A stretch of 64,000 bases of DNA from JAPOVO01 sp026708165 (GTDB lineage Bacteria > Chloroflexota > UBA11872 > VXNJ01): NCBI GenBank assembly GCA_965208775.1, contig OZ242360.1, positions 2,356,001 to 2,420,000 on the forward strand, written 5' to 3'. Under the pieces are notes generated by a model. It ran no database searches. It was given only the letters and a program-made list of their open reading frames with translations, and was not told the origin of the DNA. Position numbers and translations under genes: made by a program. Every line of letters starts with the position of its first letter. Within the stretch, counting starts at the first letter, position 1. Below are positions 7,332-16,545 of this stretch, piece by piece.

Positions 7332-8327
7332 TTAGGAGAGTCTATTGATGACGTAATGCGTGAGGTCTTCCAGCGCAGCACGGTTTCTGCCGGCGGGGAG
7401 CGGGGCGAGGAACTCCCTGGCCTTTTCGGCGTACGATTCCGCGTCGGCCATAGCGTGCTCGATTGCGCCCGACTCACGGATTTCCCAGATCGCACGTCTG
7501 AGTTCGCGGTCCGACCCCGCCGGCTGATCGAAGACCCGCCGGATGACGCTCCCGTCGGCTCGACGGTCGTTAAGAAAGTGGATTGCAGGGAGCGTGAGGA
7601 CGCCTTGACGCAAATCATTGCCGACGGGCTTACCGGTGTCGGTTTCGTCGCCCATAACGTCGAGCACGTCATCCGTGATTTGAAAGGCGAGGCCCAGGTT
7701 CGTGCCATAGCCACGCATGGCAGCAAGGGCAGGCTCGCCCGCGTCGGCAAGCTCTGCCGACGCCTCGCAGCACAGGGCGAATAGGGACGCGGTCTTGCCT
7801 TCGATTTTCAGCAGATAGTCTTCCAGCATTCCATCCGAACCGGCGCGAAAGCTCGGGGCGTCAAACTCACTGCGACACATTTTCATGATGGTGTCGGCGA
7901 ACATTCGCACGATTCGAGGACGCTCCAGCGAAGCGACGAGGTCGGCGGCGGCGGCGAAGAGGAAATCGCCGCTCAGGACCGCGGCGGCCTGGGACCACAT
8001 GACGTGAACGGCCTTGCCGCCCCGCCTTGAATCGGCGCCATCGACGATGTCGTCGTGCACGAGGGTGGCCGAGTGCAAGCACTCGGTGGCGGCGGCCAGT
8101 CCGATTGCGTCGTCGTCGGATCTCCCAAATGCGGCGGAAGACAACAAGACAATGGCCGGTCTTATGCGTTTTCCGGTGTCGCCGAGCGAGAATTTCAACA
8201 CCGCGCCAAGGGTGCTGCCACTTTCGGGGGCCGATATGTTGGACAGGCGCGCGTCAACTCTGGACATGGAGTCCTGGACGTGCGAAAGAATCTCGGCGAG
8301 CTTAGGCGCGTGCCTGGTCGATTTCAC
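7332..8327 (-). CDS. trans-polyprenyl diphosphate synthase (quinone side chain)
   Basis: This 331-residue all-helical prenyl elongation enzyme condenses isopentenyl diphosphate onto an allylic primer. The first Asp-rich motif is HDDIVDGADSRRG (Asp 92, 93 and 96) and the second is ITDDVLDVMGD (Asp 219, 220 and 223). KRIRP (53-57) is the expected substrate-binding segment. Residues before the first motif (about 84-90, LHSATLV) are small, which favours a long product of C30 or more. Its position before menG supports the menaquinone tail. GTG start at 8327 overlaps the tatD stop by four bases (GTGA), so the two genes are translationally coupled. Confidence 0.92.
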   Translation of the reverse strand: MKSTRHAPKLAEILSHVQDSMSRVDARLSNISAPESGSTLGAVLKFSLGDTGKRIRPAIVLLSSAAFGRSDDDAIGLAAATECLHSATLVHDDIVDGADSRRGGKAVHVMWSQAAAVLSGDFLFAAAADLVASLERPRIVRMFADTIMKMCRSEFDAPSFRAGSDGMLEDYLLKIEGKTASLFALCCEASAELADAGEPALAAMRGYGTNLGLAFQITDDVLDVMGDETDTGKPVGNDLRQGVLTLPAIHFLNDRRADGSVIRRVFDQPAGSDRELRRAIWEIRESGAIEHAMADAESYAEKAREFLAPLPAGRNRAALEDLTHYVINRLS

Positions 8328-9094
8328 GACAGGTCGTCCAGACGGAACAGCCTTGATGCGTTGCGATAGGTCTTACTCGCGGTTTGGTAAATCGTTTCAC
8401 CGCGGACCTCGGCCATTCGCTCTACGACCCGGACGACGTAGGCCGGCTCGTTTCGCTTAGGCCGCTCCGGTCCAGGCGACAAGTAGGGACAGTCAGTTTC
8501 GACCAGGATGCGGTCTGCCGGCACTATCTTCGCGGCTTCGCGGACCTGCTGCCCGGACTTGTACGTTATGACGCCCGAGAAGGAAATGTGCAAGCCCCTC
8601 TCCAGAAAACCCGCAAGTTCCGATGGCCCCCCAGTGTAACAGTGAATGACGCCCTCTCCCTGATAGTCTCGCAAGCCCCGCGCGGCCTCGCAAAAGGCGT
8701 CCCTGACGTGGACTATGACCGGGAGTCCGCTGTCGGACGCCAGTTCAAGATGCAGGCGGAACGAACGCTCCTGGACCGCTTGCGGCTGGAGGTTGCGATA
8801 GAAGTCCAGTCCGGTCTCGCCGATTGCGACGACGGCCGGATTTTGGGCCAGCCGCGAAAGCTCAGTCAGAGCGTCCTCAGTCGTCTCGTCGGAGCTGTGG
8901 GGGTGGATTCCGACGGCGGCAACCAGGCCGTGGCAGTTTTCGGCAAGCTCGATTGCGCGGCGGCTTGAAGGCAGGTCGTATCCGACCACGACCGCGGCAG
9001 TCACACCGGCGGCGTTGGCGCGCCGCCAGACTTGCTCCGCGTCTCGGCTGAACCGAGGGGAGTTCAGGTGGACGTGGGAATCGAAGACGGGCAA
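8324..9094 (-). CDS. tatD: TatD-family metal-dependent hydrolase/DNase
   Basis: This is a 256-residue TIM-barrel amidohydrolase. Metal ligands are visible: the N-terminal FDSHVHLNS His pair, the AIGETGLDFY Glu, the PVIVHVRDA His, the VIHCYTGG His and the VETDCPYLSP Asp. These are the full TatD set. Members act as 3'-5' exonucleases or DNA-repair and quality-control nucleases. The start is TTG at 9094. It follows metG closely, an arrangement common across bacteria (metG-tatD), and is coupled to the downstream prenyl synthase. Confidence 0.92.
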   Translation of the reverse strand: MPVFDSHVHLNSPRFSRDAEQVWRRANAAGVTAAVVVGYDLPSSRRAIELAENCHGLVAAVGIHPHSSDETTEDALTELSRLAQNPAVVAIGETGLDFYRNLQPQAVQERSFRLHLELASDSGLPVIVHVRDAFCEAARGLRDYQGEGVIHCYTGGPSELAGFLERGLHISFSGVITYKSGQQVREAAKIVPADRILVETDCPYLSPGPERPKRNEPAYVVRVVERMAEVRGETIYQTASKTYRNASRLFRLDDLS

Positions 9095-9165
9095 TTGATC
9101 AGTTCAGGCGTGGGCGGATATGACTTGCGCCCGCGCGCCGCGTGATGGCTTGACCGAATCGACAG

Positions 9166-10689
9166 CTACCCAATACGCGGAAAGATGGGTTTTCCGCCCG
9201 GGATACTGGAGCCGGGGACGAGACCGCCCCACGCCCTCTGGTCAAGCCAGGCCGCGCCGTCGATAGCGGAGAGTCCCAACTGGGCGTAGATCTTGTCGGA
9301 ACTCTCCGGGATCGCGGGAGCGGCTAGAAGCGCGGCGTTTCGGACCGCCTCAGCGAGGTTGTAGAGGATCGTGTCGAGGCGCTCCGCCTGGCTTGCGTCG
9401 GACGCGAGCATGTAGGGCCTGGTGGCGTCGACGTAGCGGTTGGCAGCCCGCACGAAGACCCACAACTCCGAGAGCGCCTCGCTGAACAGCCACTGGCCGA
9501 ATCCGTCATCGACGGACTCCCAGGCCTTGTTGGCCGCCACCTTCAGCTCGCGCTCGGCGTCGGTGTCGGGTCCGGGATTCGGCAGTGTGCCATCTCGATA
9601 ACGCCGTAACATGCTCACGGTGCGATTGAGAAGGTTGCCGAGGTCGTTGCCGAGCTCGTTGTGATAGCGGGCGTCGAGTCCTTCGGGCGTGAAGCTGCCG
9701 TCGCGGTGGAAGGGAATCTCCCGGAGAAGGTAGTAGCGAAGCGGGTCGACCCCGTACGTGCCGATTACGTCGGCGGGAGCCACGCCGATCCCTGCCGACT
9801 TGCTCATTTTCTGGCCGGCGAAGTCGACGAATCCGTGCACGACGATTGTCCTCGGAATATCCAAGCCCGCAGCCATCAGCATGGCGGGCCAGTAGATCGC
9901 ATGAAAGCGCCAGATGTCCTTGCCGATTACGTGCACGTCGGCGGGCCACCAAGTGGCGAGTCGTTCATCGTCGTATCCGTAACCGGCCAGGGTCGCGTAG
10001 TTGATGAGCGCGTCGAACCAGACGTATATGACTTGCGAGTCGTCAATGGGCACCGGAATGCCCCAGTCCTGCCCGGCTCTCGAAACGCTGAAGTCCTTGA
10101 GACCTTGTCGGATGAGACCGAGCACCTCGTTCTTGCGGAACTCGGGTATTACGAAGTCGGGGTTCTCGTCGAAGTGCTCTAGCAGCCGGTCCTCGTATTT
10201 CGAGAGCGCGAAGAAATAGTTGTCCTCCGAGAGCCACTCCGGTTTCCTGCCGTGGACGGGGCAGTTGCCGTCGACCAGATCAGGATCGGGATAGTAGTTT
10301 TCGCAGGACAGGCAGTACCAGCCCTCGTACTTGCCCTTGTAGATATCGCCGTTGTCGTAGACAGCTTGGAAGAACTGACGAGAGGCGGCAACGTGGCGAG
10401 GCTCGGTGGTCCTGATGAACTCGTCGTAGGAGATGTTAAGGCTGTCCCAGAGACCGTTGAAAACCGGTGACATTTCATCGACGAATTCCCGGGGCGACTT
10501 GCCCGCCTCGCGAGCCGTCTTGGCCACGTTGAGACTGTTCTCGTCAACTCCCGTGGACAGGAAGACGTCGAAGCCCTTGAGCCGCTTGTATCGGGCGAAG
10601 GCGTCGGCTCCGATCTTTTCGAGGGCGTGGCCCAGGTGGGGATTGGCGTTGGGATAATCTATCGCGGTCGTTATGTAATAGGTGCTCAA
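9166..10689 (-). CDS. metG: methionyl-tRNA synthetase
   Basis: This 507-residue class I synthetase charges tRNA-Met. The HIGH-type motif is PHLGH at 17-21 and KMSKS is at 294-298. The connective domain carries a zinc-knuckle-like set: Cys 126 and 129, then Cys 143 and His 146. The anticodon-binding alpha domain ends the protein; there is no C-terminal EMAP/tRNA-binding domain, so it is the short form. The start is ATG at 10689. It heads the metG-tatD-prenyl synthase-menG series on the minus strand. Confidence 0.97.
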   Translation of the reverse strand: MSTYYITTAIDYPNANPHLGHALEKIGADAFARYKRLKGFDVFLSTGVDENSLNVAKTAREAGKSPREFVDEMSPVFNGLWDSLNISYDEFIRTTEPRHVAASRQFFQAVYDNGDIYKGKYEGWYCLSCENYYPDPDLVDGNCPVHGRKPEWLSEDNYFFALSKYEDRLLEHFDENPDFVIPEFRKNEVLGLIRQGLKDFSVSRAGQDWGIPVPIDDSQVIYVWFDALINYATLAGYGYDDERLATWWPADVHVIGKDIWRFHAIYWPAMLMAAGLDIPRTIVVHGFVDFAGQKMSKSAGIGVAPADVIGTYGVDPLRYYLLREIPFHRDGSFTPEGLDARYHNELGNDLGNLLNRTVSMLRRYRDGTLPNPGPDTDAERELKVAANKAWESVDDGFGQWLFSEALSELWVFVRAANRYVDATRPYMLASDASQAERLDTILYNLAEAVRNAALLAAPAIPESSDKIYAQLGLSAIDGAAWLDQRAWGGLVPGSSIPGGKPIFPRIG

Positions 10690-10793
10690 AGGGCCTTGGG
10701 GGATAGTCGCTTAAAGGACGAACGGGCGGATGCAGGCGGAAATGTTATCACGGCAAGGAGACGCTCCAGCCTGTTTTGAGCGGCGGTTCGGCC

Positions 10794-10836
10794 CCTTTTG
10801 GCAAGCTCAGGGCAGGCTCTTCGACGAGCTCAGAGG
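10794..10836. repeat. dispersed intergenic repeat, family A fragments
   Basis: Two partial copies in tandem, with cores TTGGCAAGCTCAGGGCAGGC and TTCGACGAGCTCAGAGG. They share the element seen near 2270 and 33730. It lies between the divergent metG and pepF genes, so it may sit within their promoters. Confidence 0.55.
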
Positions 10837-10880
10837 AGACCGGGCCAGTCAAGACCAGGAAGGACTTCATGGAGGCGTAA

Positions 10881-12689
10881 TTGACAGCGAATAACCATCC
10901 TTCCCCGGCAAGCAGCGCCGATGGCGTTGCCTGGGATCTCAGCGATCTGTACTTGGGCACGGACGATCCGAAGATCGATTCGGACCTGGATTCCGCCGAA
11001 GCCCGCGCGCGTGAGTTCGTTGCGCGTTATCGGGGCAAGCTCGCCGCGCTGAGCGCGGCGGAGCTCGCCGAGGCGGTGGCGGAGCTTGAACGGATAAGCG
11101 AGCTTGCGGACGCGCCGGTGATTTTCGCTCAGCTTCTCCACGCGGCGAAGAGCGACGACCCAGCGCGCGGAAGGCTGGTAGCGCACACCACCGAGCGAAA
11201 TTCGGGCATCAGGAATACGCTGGTTTTCTTCGAGTTGGAATGGGTTGCCCTGGAAGACGAAGCCGCCGCTGCCCTGATTGACGATCCGGCGCTGCGGCGT
11301 TACCGGCATTTCCTCGAAACGGAGCGCCGGTTCAAGCCGCACAGGCTCAGCGAGGCGGAAGAGATGCTGCTGGAGCGGAAGGCGAACACCGGCTCCCGAG
11401 CGTTTTCGCGCTTATTCGACGAGGTGACGGGACGGCTTGTTTGCGATGTCGAAATCGAGGGCGAAACCCGGCGGCTCAACGAATCGGAGACGCTGGCGCT
11501 GCTGTATGACCCGGACCGCGATACCCGCCGGGCGGCGGCGAAGGCGATGACGGTAAGCCTGCGCGAGCAGAGCCATCTGCTCACCTTCGTGATGAACACT
11601 CTGGTGCAGGACCACAAGATTGACGATGAGCTGCGGTCGTTCCCGAACGCGATGGCGTCCCGGAATCTGGCCAACGAGATCAGTGACCGCTCGGTGGAAG
11701 CGCTGATGGAAAGCTGCGTTTCGGCCTATCCGACGGTGCAGCGCTTCTACCGCCTCAAAAGGCGCCTGCTGGGGTATGAGCGGCTATACGACTACGACCG
11801 CTACGCGCCGATCGCCGATGACACGCCGGAATGTGACTGGAACGAGTGCAAAGTCATCGTGCGCGACGCATACGGCTCGTTTGCGCCGGAAGCGGCCGAG
11901 ATAGTGGACAGGTTTTTCGAGGGGAACTGGATCGACGCGGAGCTGAGGTCAGGGAAGCGCGGCGGGGCTTTCAGCGCAAGCGGTCCGACTTACGCGCATC
12001 CGTACATCCTGGCGAACTATACCGACAGGCTGCGTGACGTGGTGACCATCGCCCACGAGCTGGGGCATGGAATCCATCAATACCTGTCGCGCGGCGTGGG
12101 TTATCTTCAGCAGGACACGCCGCTCACGACCGCTGAAATGGCGTCGGTCTTCGGGGAGATGATCGTCTTCCACCGGTTGATGGATAACGAGGACGATCCG
12201 AAAGTCCGACTGTCGCTGCTGACGGGCAAGATCGAGGACGCCTTCGCAACGGTGTTCCGGCAGATCGTCCTGTGCAGATTCGAGCAATTGGTGCATGAGA
12301 ACCGGCGAGAGACCGGCGAGCTTACGACCGAGCGCATAAGCGAGCTATGGATGGAGGCGAACAGCCCCATGCACGGCGACACGGTGACGCTCACGAACGA
12401 CTACGCTATCTGGTGGAGCTATATTCCGCATTTCATTCACGTGCCGTTCTACACCTACGCATACGCGTTCGGGGAGCTGCTGGTGCTGGCGCTGTACAGG
12501 CTCTACCAGGAAGAGGGACGGGCGTTCGTTCCGAAGTACCTGGAGATGCTGGCCAAGGGCGGGAGCGAGTCTCCGTCGGAGCTGGTGGCCCCGTTCGGCG
12601 TGGACATCGACGATCCGAACTTCTGGCAGCGGGGTCTGGCGCTGCTGGGGGAGATGGTTGCGGAGGCTGAGCAACTAGCGGAGGCGTAG
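10881..12689 (+). CDS. pepF: oligoendopeptidase F (M3 family)
   Basis: This is a 602-residue cytoplasmic zinc metallopeptidase that trims short peptides. The zinc motif HELGH lies at about 391-395 in TIAHELGHGIHQYL, and the third ligand Glu comes in TTAEMASVFGE about 25 residues later. The C-terminal block SYIPHFIHVPFYTYAYAFGE is typical of PepF. Length matches the family. The start is TTG at 10881, with GGAGGCG at 10871-10877 as ribosome site. It is a lone plus-strand gene between minus-strand blocks. Confidence 0.95.
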   Translation: MTANNHPSPASSADGVAWDLSDLYLGTDDPKIDSDLDSAEARAREFVARYRGKLAALSAAELAEAVAELERISELADAPVIFAQLLHAAKSDDPARGRLVAHTTERNSGIRNTLVFFELEWVALEDEAAAALIDDPALRRYRHFLETERRFKPHRLSEAEEMLLERKANTGSRAFSRLFDEVTGRLVCDVEIEGETRRLNESETLALLYDPDRDTRRAAAKAMTVSLREQSHLLTFVMNTLVQDHKIDDELRSFPNAMASRNLANEISDRSVEALMESCVSAYPTVQRFYRLKRRLLGYERLYDYDRYAPIADDTPECDWNECKVIVRDAYGSFAPEAAEIVDRFFEGNWIDAELRSGKRGGAFSASGPTYAHPYILANYTDRLRDVVTIAHELGHGIHQYLSRGVGYLQQDTPLTTAEMASVFGEMIVFHRLMDNEDDPKVRLSLLTGKIEDAFATVFRQIVLCRFEQLVHENRRETGELTTERISELWMEANSPMHGDTVTLTNDYAIWWSYIPHFIHVPFYTYAYAFGELLVLALYRLYQEEGRAFVPKYLEMLAKGGSESPSELVAPFGVDIDDPNFWQRGLALLGEMVAEAEQLAEA

Positions 12690-12835
12690 TCCAGGGTCTT
12701 TGGCGGAGACGTCATTTGCGGCCAGCACCGCAAGTAGTCGGCGACGCTTGCAAGGCATCGGATTTGACGAAAACTCCGTCTTCCCGAGGTGAGGCGGACC
12801 CAGCTATTGATTGAGTTTGGCGGCGCTGCGCTTCG

Positions 12836-13138
12836 TTAGGCGGCGAGACTGGCGCTTATAACGATCAATATCACCCAGATGACGACAGCGATCAGCGTGA
12901 CAACATTAGTGGCCACTCCAGCCACGGCCACGCCAATGTCAGTCTGATTTTTTCTGGACTGATAGAGCCCGATGCCCGAGAGTGGCAGTCCGACCGCCGT
13001 ACACAGGAAAGCGAGAACGAGGCCAAAGACCATGACGGCCCCAAGAACGATGTCGTCTACTCCAGGGGTGAGCACTGCAAAGGGAATCAATGCCAAGAAG
13101 ATCCCGAGAATGCCGAGAATCATGCCGGCGATGCCCAA
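12836..13138 (-). CDS. small multi-pass membrane protein, copy 1 of a tandem triplet
   Basis: This 100-residue protein has three or four predicted membrane helices. It shares the N-terminal MGIAGMILGI and the VGLPLSGIGL centre with the next two genes. It resembles the DUF4190/DUF4064-like small membrane proteins in layout, but I do not recognise a function. It is the longest and most diverged of the three; its central loop reads QSRKNQTD where the others have RNRKRGEGS. TTG start at 13138, with GGGAG upstream. Confidence 0.65.
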   Translation of the reverse strand: MGIAGMILGILGIFLALIPFAVLTPGVDDIVLGAVMVFGLVLAFLCTAVGLPLSGIGLYQSRKNQTDIGVAVAGVATNVVTLIAVVIWVILIVISASLAA

Positions 13139-13310
13139 CCTTAAACTCCCAAGTGTTGCCGCGGCTCGACGACCGCTTGGCAGCGGCTACGTAGCGGAAT
13201 TCAGGCTACCACGTACTGCTATGGCGTCCGGATGGTCCGGACCGCAATGCAGCGGCGGCTAGAGATTCGGGATGGCCTACGGCAAGAAGTCGCAGCTCGA
13301 ATCGGGATGT

Positions 13311-13550
13311 TCACGTGGACATCAAGGCAGTCCCAATTACCACCAGTATCGCGATGACGAGGGCGATGATATTCATGACCATTCCCGCGATGGCCGCGCG
13401 ACTGCCTTCGCCGCGTTTTCGGTTTCGTGAAAACCCTATTGCCGAAAGTGGGAGTCCGACGAGAATCAGCGGCCAGGCAATGATTCCGAAGACGGGTATC
13501 CACACAAGTATGAACGCGAGGATGCCAAGGATCATTCCTGCGATGCCCAA
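13311..13550 (-). CDS. small multi-pass membrane protein, copy 2 of a tandem triplet
   Basis: This 79-residue protein has about three hydrophobic helices. MGIAGMILGIL and GLPLSAIGFSRNRKRGEGS are nearly the same as in copy 3, so the two arose by recent duplication. The basic loop between helices 2 and 3 (RNRKRGEG) would sit in the cytoplasm by the positive-inside rule. The start is TTG at 13550, with AAGGAGA upstream. Function unknown. Confidence 0.65.
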   Translation of the reverse strand: MGIAGMILGILAFILVWIPVFGIIAWPLILVGLPLSAIGFSRNRKRGEGSRAAIAGMVMNIIALVIAILVVIGTALMST

Positions 13551-13661
13551 CCAAATGTCTCCTTGCTAACGGCGTGCTGACGACCTCCCAGTCAGCAGTC
13601 TCGAAACCGAGAATAAGCTACCACGAACTTGCTTTCAGGGCTTGATGCGCCCAGCGACGCT

Positions 13662-13683
13662 GTAACGAGTTGAGCTTCGTTAC
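13662..13683. other. intergenic inverted repeat
   Basis: GTAACGA and TCGTTAC face each other across an 8-base loop in the spacer between membrane-protein copies 2 and 3. There is no U-run, so it is not a clear intrinsic terminator; it could stabilise or separate the transcripts. Confidence 0.35.
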
Positions 13684-13720
13684 GGCTATTGGCAAGAGTC
13701 CGCTGCTCGTCGCCGGGTGT

Positions 13721-13966
13721 TCAGGTAGTGCTTACGGCAACCGCGAAGAACACGGTCCACAGGATCGCGATGACGAGCGCAATGATGTTCATGACTATGC
13801 CCGCGATGGCCATGCCGCTGCCTTCGCCACGTTTGCGGTTCTGAGCAAACCCGATCGCCGAAAGTGGAAGCCCAATGATGATTAAAGGCCAAGCGATAAC
13901 TCCAACGATAGGTATCCATACGAAAATGATCGCTAGGATGCCAAGAATCATTCCGGCTATGCCCAA
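13721..13966 (-). CDS. small multi-pass membrane protein, copy 3 of a tandem triplet
   Basis: This 81-residue protein is closely similar to copy 2 along its length. I place the start at TTG 13966, because it gives the same MGIAGMILGIL N-terminus and is preceded by GGGGAG; the open frame extends about 37 codons upstream with no resemblance to the copies. The three genes lie head-to-tail with 170 bp spacers, which also show partial similarity (for example the ACGGC...GGCAAGA block), so a whole gene-plus-spacer unit seems to have been duplicated. Confidence 0.65.
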   Translation of the reverse strand: MGIAGMILGILAIIFVWIPIVGVIAWPLIIIGLPLSAIGFAQNRKRGEGSGMAIAGIVMNIIALVIAILWTVFFAVAVSTT

Positions 13967-14197
13967 GTCAGAACTCCCCTTTTCCGGCGGTTGCCGATCT
14001 ACTTTCCTGATGACGGCGTGTGCGACGCCCAGCCGCCGCGAGCTGCCATGACGAGCCGTATTATGAATGTCCACCATGGGAGTCGCAAAACGGTTGGTGC
14101 GTTACGAGGCGTGATGCCCGTACCCCACGGAGGAGCGGGACGGACCGAATGTCGTGTTGAGTTGGGCGTGGTCAGCGCGCTCGGGCGGGCGGCTCGG

Positions 14198-15031
14198 TCA
14201 GTCTTTCGGTTGTGTGGATAGACCGGCACTGTAAGCCTGGCGACGGGATACGCCGAACTTCCTGGCGACACTTTCCGACGCTTCCCGGATCGAGGCGCCG
14301 GAGGCCTGTTCCAATTCCATCTCAGCGGCCAGCCGGTCGTCGTCGACCTCGTCGGGCGAGAGCTGCCGCCGCCCTATAACGAGGACATATTCGCCGCGCT
14401 GCTTGGAGACTACGTCGAGCGCAGGAGCCGCCGAGAGGGTGGACTCGACGATCTCCTCATGAAGCTTCGTCAGCTCGCGGCAGACGACCACGGGCGCGCC
14501 CTCTCCGAAATACGGGAGGCACTCCTGAAGGATTCGTTTAGCCGTGCGCGCAGAGGAAAATACAACGGCGGGGAGATCGGTCCTGCTGGCGCTCTCCAGC
14601 GCTTGCAGACGCCGCCGGCGGCGGGCTGGCAGGAATCCGAGGAAAACCGCGCCGCCGGTCTGCAGACCCGATATCGATAGTGCCGCAGTGAGAGCTGACG
14701 GACCGGGAACGGGCGAGACGGTATGCCCTTCGCGTCTGGCCGCCGCGACCAGCCTTGCGCCGGGATCGGAAACTCCAGGGGTCCCGGCGTCGGTGACGTA
14801 GGCGACGTCGCCGCGGTCGAGAAGGGCAATGACTTGGCTGAGCTTGCCGGGCGGGCTGTGGGCGTGGAACGACTCGACGCGCGCGTTGCTGCCGAGAACC
14901 GCCAGCAACTTGCGCGATCGGCGGGTGTCCTCCGCGACCACGGTCACAACCGTGCGAAGCACCTCCCGCGCCCGGTCGGTGATGTCCGCCAGATTGCCGA
15001 TGGGCGTGGCGACTACGTACAGGGTTCCCAT
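14198..15031 (-). CDS. rsmI: 16S rRNA 2'-O-ribose C1402 methyltransferase RsmI
   Basis: This 277-residue tetrapyrrole-methylase-fold enzyme 2'-O-methylates C1402 of 16S rRNA. The N-terminal LYVVATPIGNLADIT is the family signature, followed by VVAEDTRRSRKLL and the YVTDAGTPGVSDPG loop. The C-terminal region ends in a short helical extension. It pairs functionally with RsmH, encoded elsewhere in the window, which N4-methylates the same nucleotide. The start is ATG at 15031. Confidence 0.95.
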   Translation of the reverse strand: MGTLYVVATPIGNLADITDRAREVLRTVVTVVAEDTRRSRKLLAVLGSNARVESFHAHSPPGKLSQVIALLDRGDVAYVTDAGTPGVSDPGARLVAAARREGHTVSPVPGPSALTAALSISGLQTGGAVFLGFLPARRRRRLQALESASRTDLPAVVFSSARTAKRILQECLPYFGEGAPVVVCRELTKLHEEIVESTLSAAPALDVVSKQRGEYVLVIGRRQLSPDEVDDDRLAAEMELEQASGASIREASESVARKFGVSRRQAYSAGLSTQPKD

Positions 15032-15050
15032 GGACTAGGGCGCCGGAGTA

Positions 15051-16034
15051 TTAGTCGCTGTAGACGCCGTTGACAACGATCTCGCGCGGCCAGCTTCCAG
15101 ACAGAACGGCGATGGCGTTGTCGACTGCCGACTCCGCCATCTTGGCGGTGCTTTCGACGGTGGCACCGGCGATGTGCGGGCTGACGATCACGTTGTCGAA
15201 GTCGGCGAACGGCGAGTCAGTGCGGGGTTCGTCCGCGAAGACGTCGAGTCCGGCTCCGGCGATTTGCCCATTGCGGAGAGCATCCGCGAGCGCCTGCTCG
15301 TCCACCAGCGGACCGCGGGCCGTGTTTATAAGGAAAGCCGAGGAGCGCATGGCCTGAAGCTCGCGTTCGCCGATGAATCCGGCGGTTGCGGCTGACGACG
15401 GCATGTGCAGAGTGATGAAGTCGGACTCGGAGAGCAAGGTTTCCAGAGAGACCTTCTCTACTCCGAGCGCGGCGACGTGCTCCTGCGGGACGATTGGATC
15501 GACTCCGAGGATGCGCATGTTGAAGCCGCGCGCTCGCCGGGCCACGGCCTGTCCGATGCGGCCCAGACCGGCGATTCCGAGCGTCTTGGAGTGCACATCG
15601 ACGCCGAGGGACGGCTGCCAGGCACCAGCTCTCATCGAGCGGTCGAGGCGGGGAATGAGACGGGCGCAGGCGAGGATCAGGCCCATGGCGAAGTCTGCGA
15701 CAGCCTCGGAGTTCGATCCGGGGGTTGTTGTGACCGCAATCTGCCTTGCGGCGGCGGCAACGGTGTCGACCCGGTCGAATCCGACGCCCGTACGGCAGAT
15801 GACTTTCAGGTCCGGAGCGGCGTTGACGACCTCGGCGGTCACGTCGTCGTTGCCGTTGGCGAACAGCGCCACGGTTCCGTCGAGATCAGGCAGCCAGTCG
15901 CCCGGACCGAGCGGGGGGTCGGCCTGGCTGATGACGATTTCGAGTCCGTAATCGGTGAGCTTGTGGAGGTAAGGCGCCAGCCACTGGTCTTGCATCATCC
16001 GGGACATAAGCGCTTTGGGCACGGGAGGCTCCAT
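15051..16034 (-). CDS. D-isomer-specific 2-hydroxyacid dehydrogenase (phosphoglycerate dehydrogenase-like)
   Basis: This 327-residue NAD(P)-dependent dehydrogenase carries the nucleotide loop GIAGLGRIGQ at 153-162 and the catalytic triad Arg 240 (NTARGPLV), Glu 269 (FADEP) and His 287 (SPHIAG). Length fits the short, ACT-less branch of the family, so it lacks the serine-sensing domain of long SerA. The substrate could be 3-phosphoglycerate, glyoxylate or hydroxypyruvate. It lies about 200 bases after the histidine genes on the same strand and is likely separate from them. Confidence 0.88.
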   Translation of the reverse strand: MEPPVPKALMSRMMQDQWLAPYLHKLTDYGLEIVISQADPPLGPGDWLPDLDGTVALFANGNDDVTAEVVNAAPDLKVICRTGVGFDRVDTVAAAARQIAVTTTPGSNSEAVADFAMGLILACARLIPRLDRSMRAGAWQPSLGVDVHSKTLGIAGLGRIGQAVARRARGFNMRILGVDPIVPQEHVAALGVEKVSLETLLSESDFITLHMPSSAATAGFIGERELQAMRSSAFLINTARGPLVDEQALADALRNGQIAGAGLDVFADEPRTDSPFADFDNVIVSPHIAGATVESTAKMAESAVDNAIAVLSGSWPREIVVNGVYSD

Positions 16035-16130
16035 TCGTTGGCGATGTACGGCTTAGTTTCAGTGGGGAACGGTGGTGGGGTCAACGTAGGGAGGCGACGT
16101 GCGTGCCTCTGGTTGTTGAAACGGACTTGG

Positions 16131-16167
16131 TTGGCCGTTCATGGTTCGACAGGCTCACCACGAACGG
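16131..16167. repeat. dispersed palindromic repeat, family A
   Basis: The core GTTCATGGTTCGACAGGCTC and following ACCACGAAC at 16138-16166 repeat the element at 33722-33750, inverted in orientation. The outer GTTCATG and CACGAAC can pair with one mismatch. It lies between the dehydrogenase and hisE. Confidence 0.6.
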
Positions 16168-16248
16168 CGAAGGGACTTATCACGAATGGCTGAGGGATTC
16201 ATCACGAACAGTGATGTGCTTACTGTGAACGGGAGATGCGCTTGCTAC

Positions 16249-16545
16249 TCACCGCCGGCGGTGAGACAGCTCCTTCCAAACGAGCGCGGGGTCGGTGTCG
16301 GCTTCGGCGAGCAGCACGAGGGTGTGGAAGATGAGGTCGGCCGCTTCCTCGGCGAGTCGCTGAGGGTCGCCACCGGCGGCGGCGATGATGGTTTCACCGG
16401 CCTCTTCTACTACTTTCTTGCCGATTCGCTCCCAGCCCGATTCGAACAATGAAGCTACATAAGAGCCTTCGGGCATCGCGGCCTTGCGCTGGAGGATGAC
16501 CGCATAAACCTCGTCCAGGATTTCCGGTCCGAAGGCGCGAGTCAT
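16249..16545 (-). CDS. hisE: phosphoribosyl-ATP pyrophosphatase HisE
   Basis: This 98-residue all-alpha MazG-like enzyme splits pyrophosphate from phosphoribosyl-ATP, step 2 of histidine synthesis. The KKVVEEAGETIIAA helix and the EEAADLIFHTLVLLAE helix carry the metal-binding acidic residues. The ATG at 16545 overlaps the hisI stop by four bases (ATGA); the longer open frame upstream is just hisI sequence in another phase. It is the last gene of the histidine run and is split from hisI, although many bacteria fuse the two. Confidence 0.92.
   Translation of the reverse strand: MTRAFGPEILDEVYAVILQRKAAMPEGSYVASLFESGWERIGKKVVEEAGETIIAAAGGDPQRLAEEAADLIFHTLVLLAEADTDPALVWKELSHRRR

Noticed and set aside
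7298..7750. N-terminal extension of menG by about 150 residues
   Set aside because: It is the polyprenyl synthase gene read in a second frame, rich in Ser/Arg/Thr with no family resemblance.
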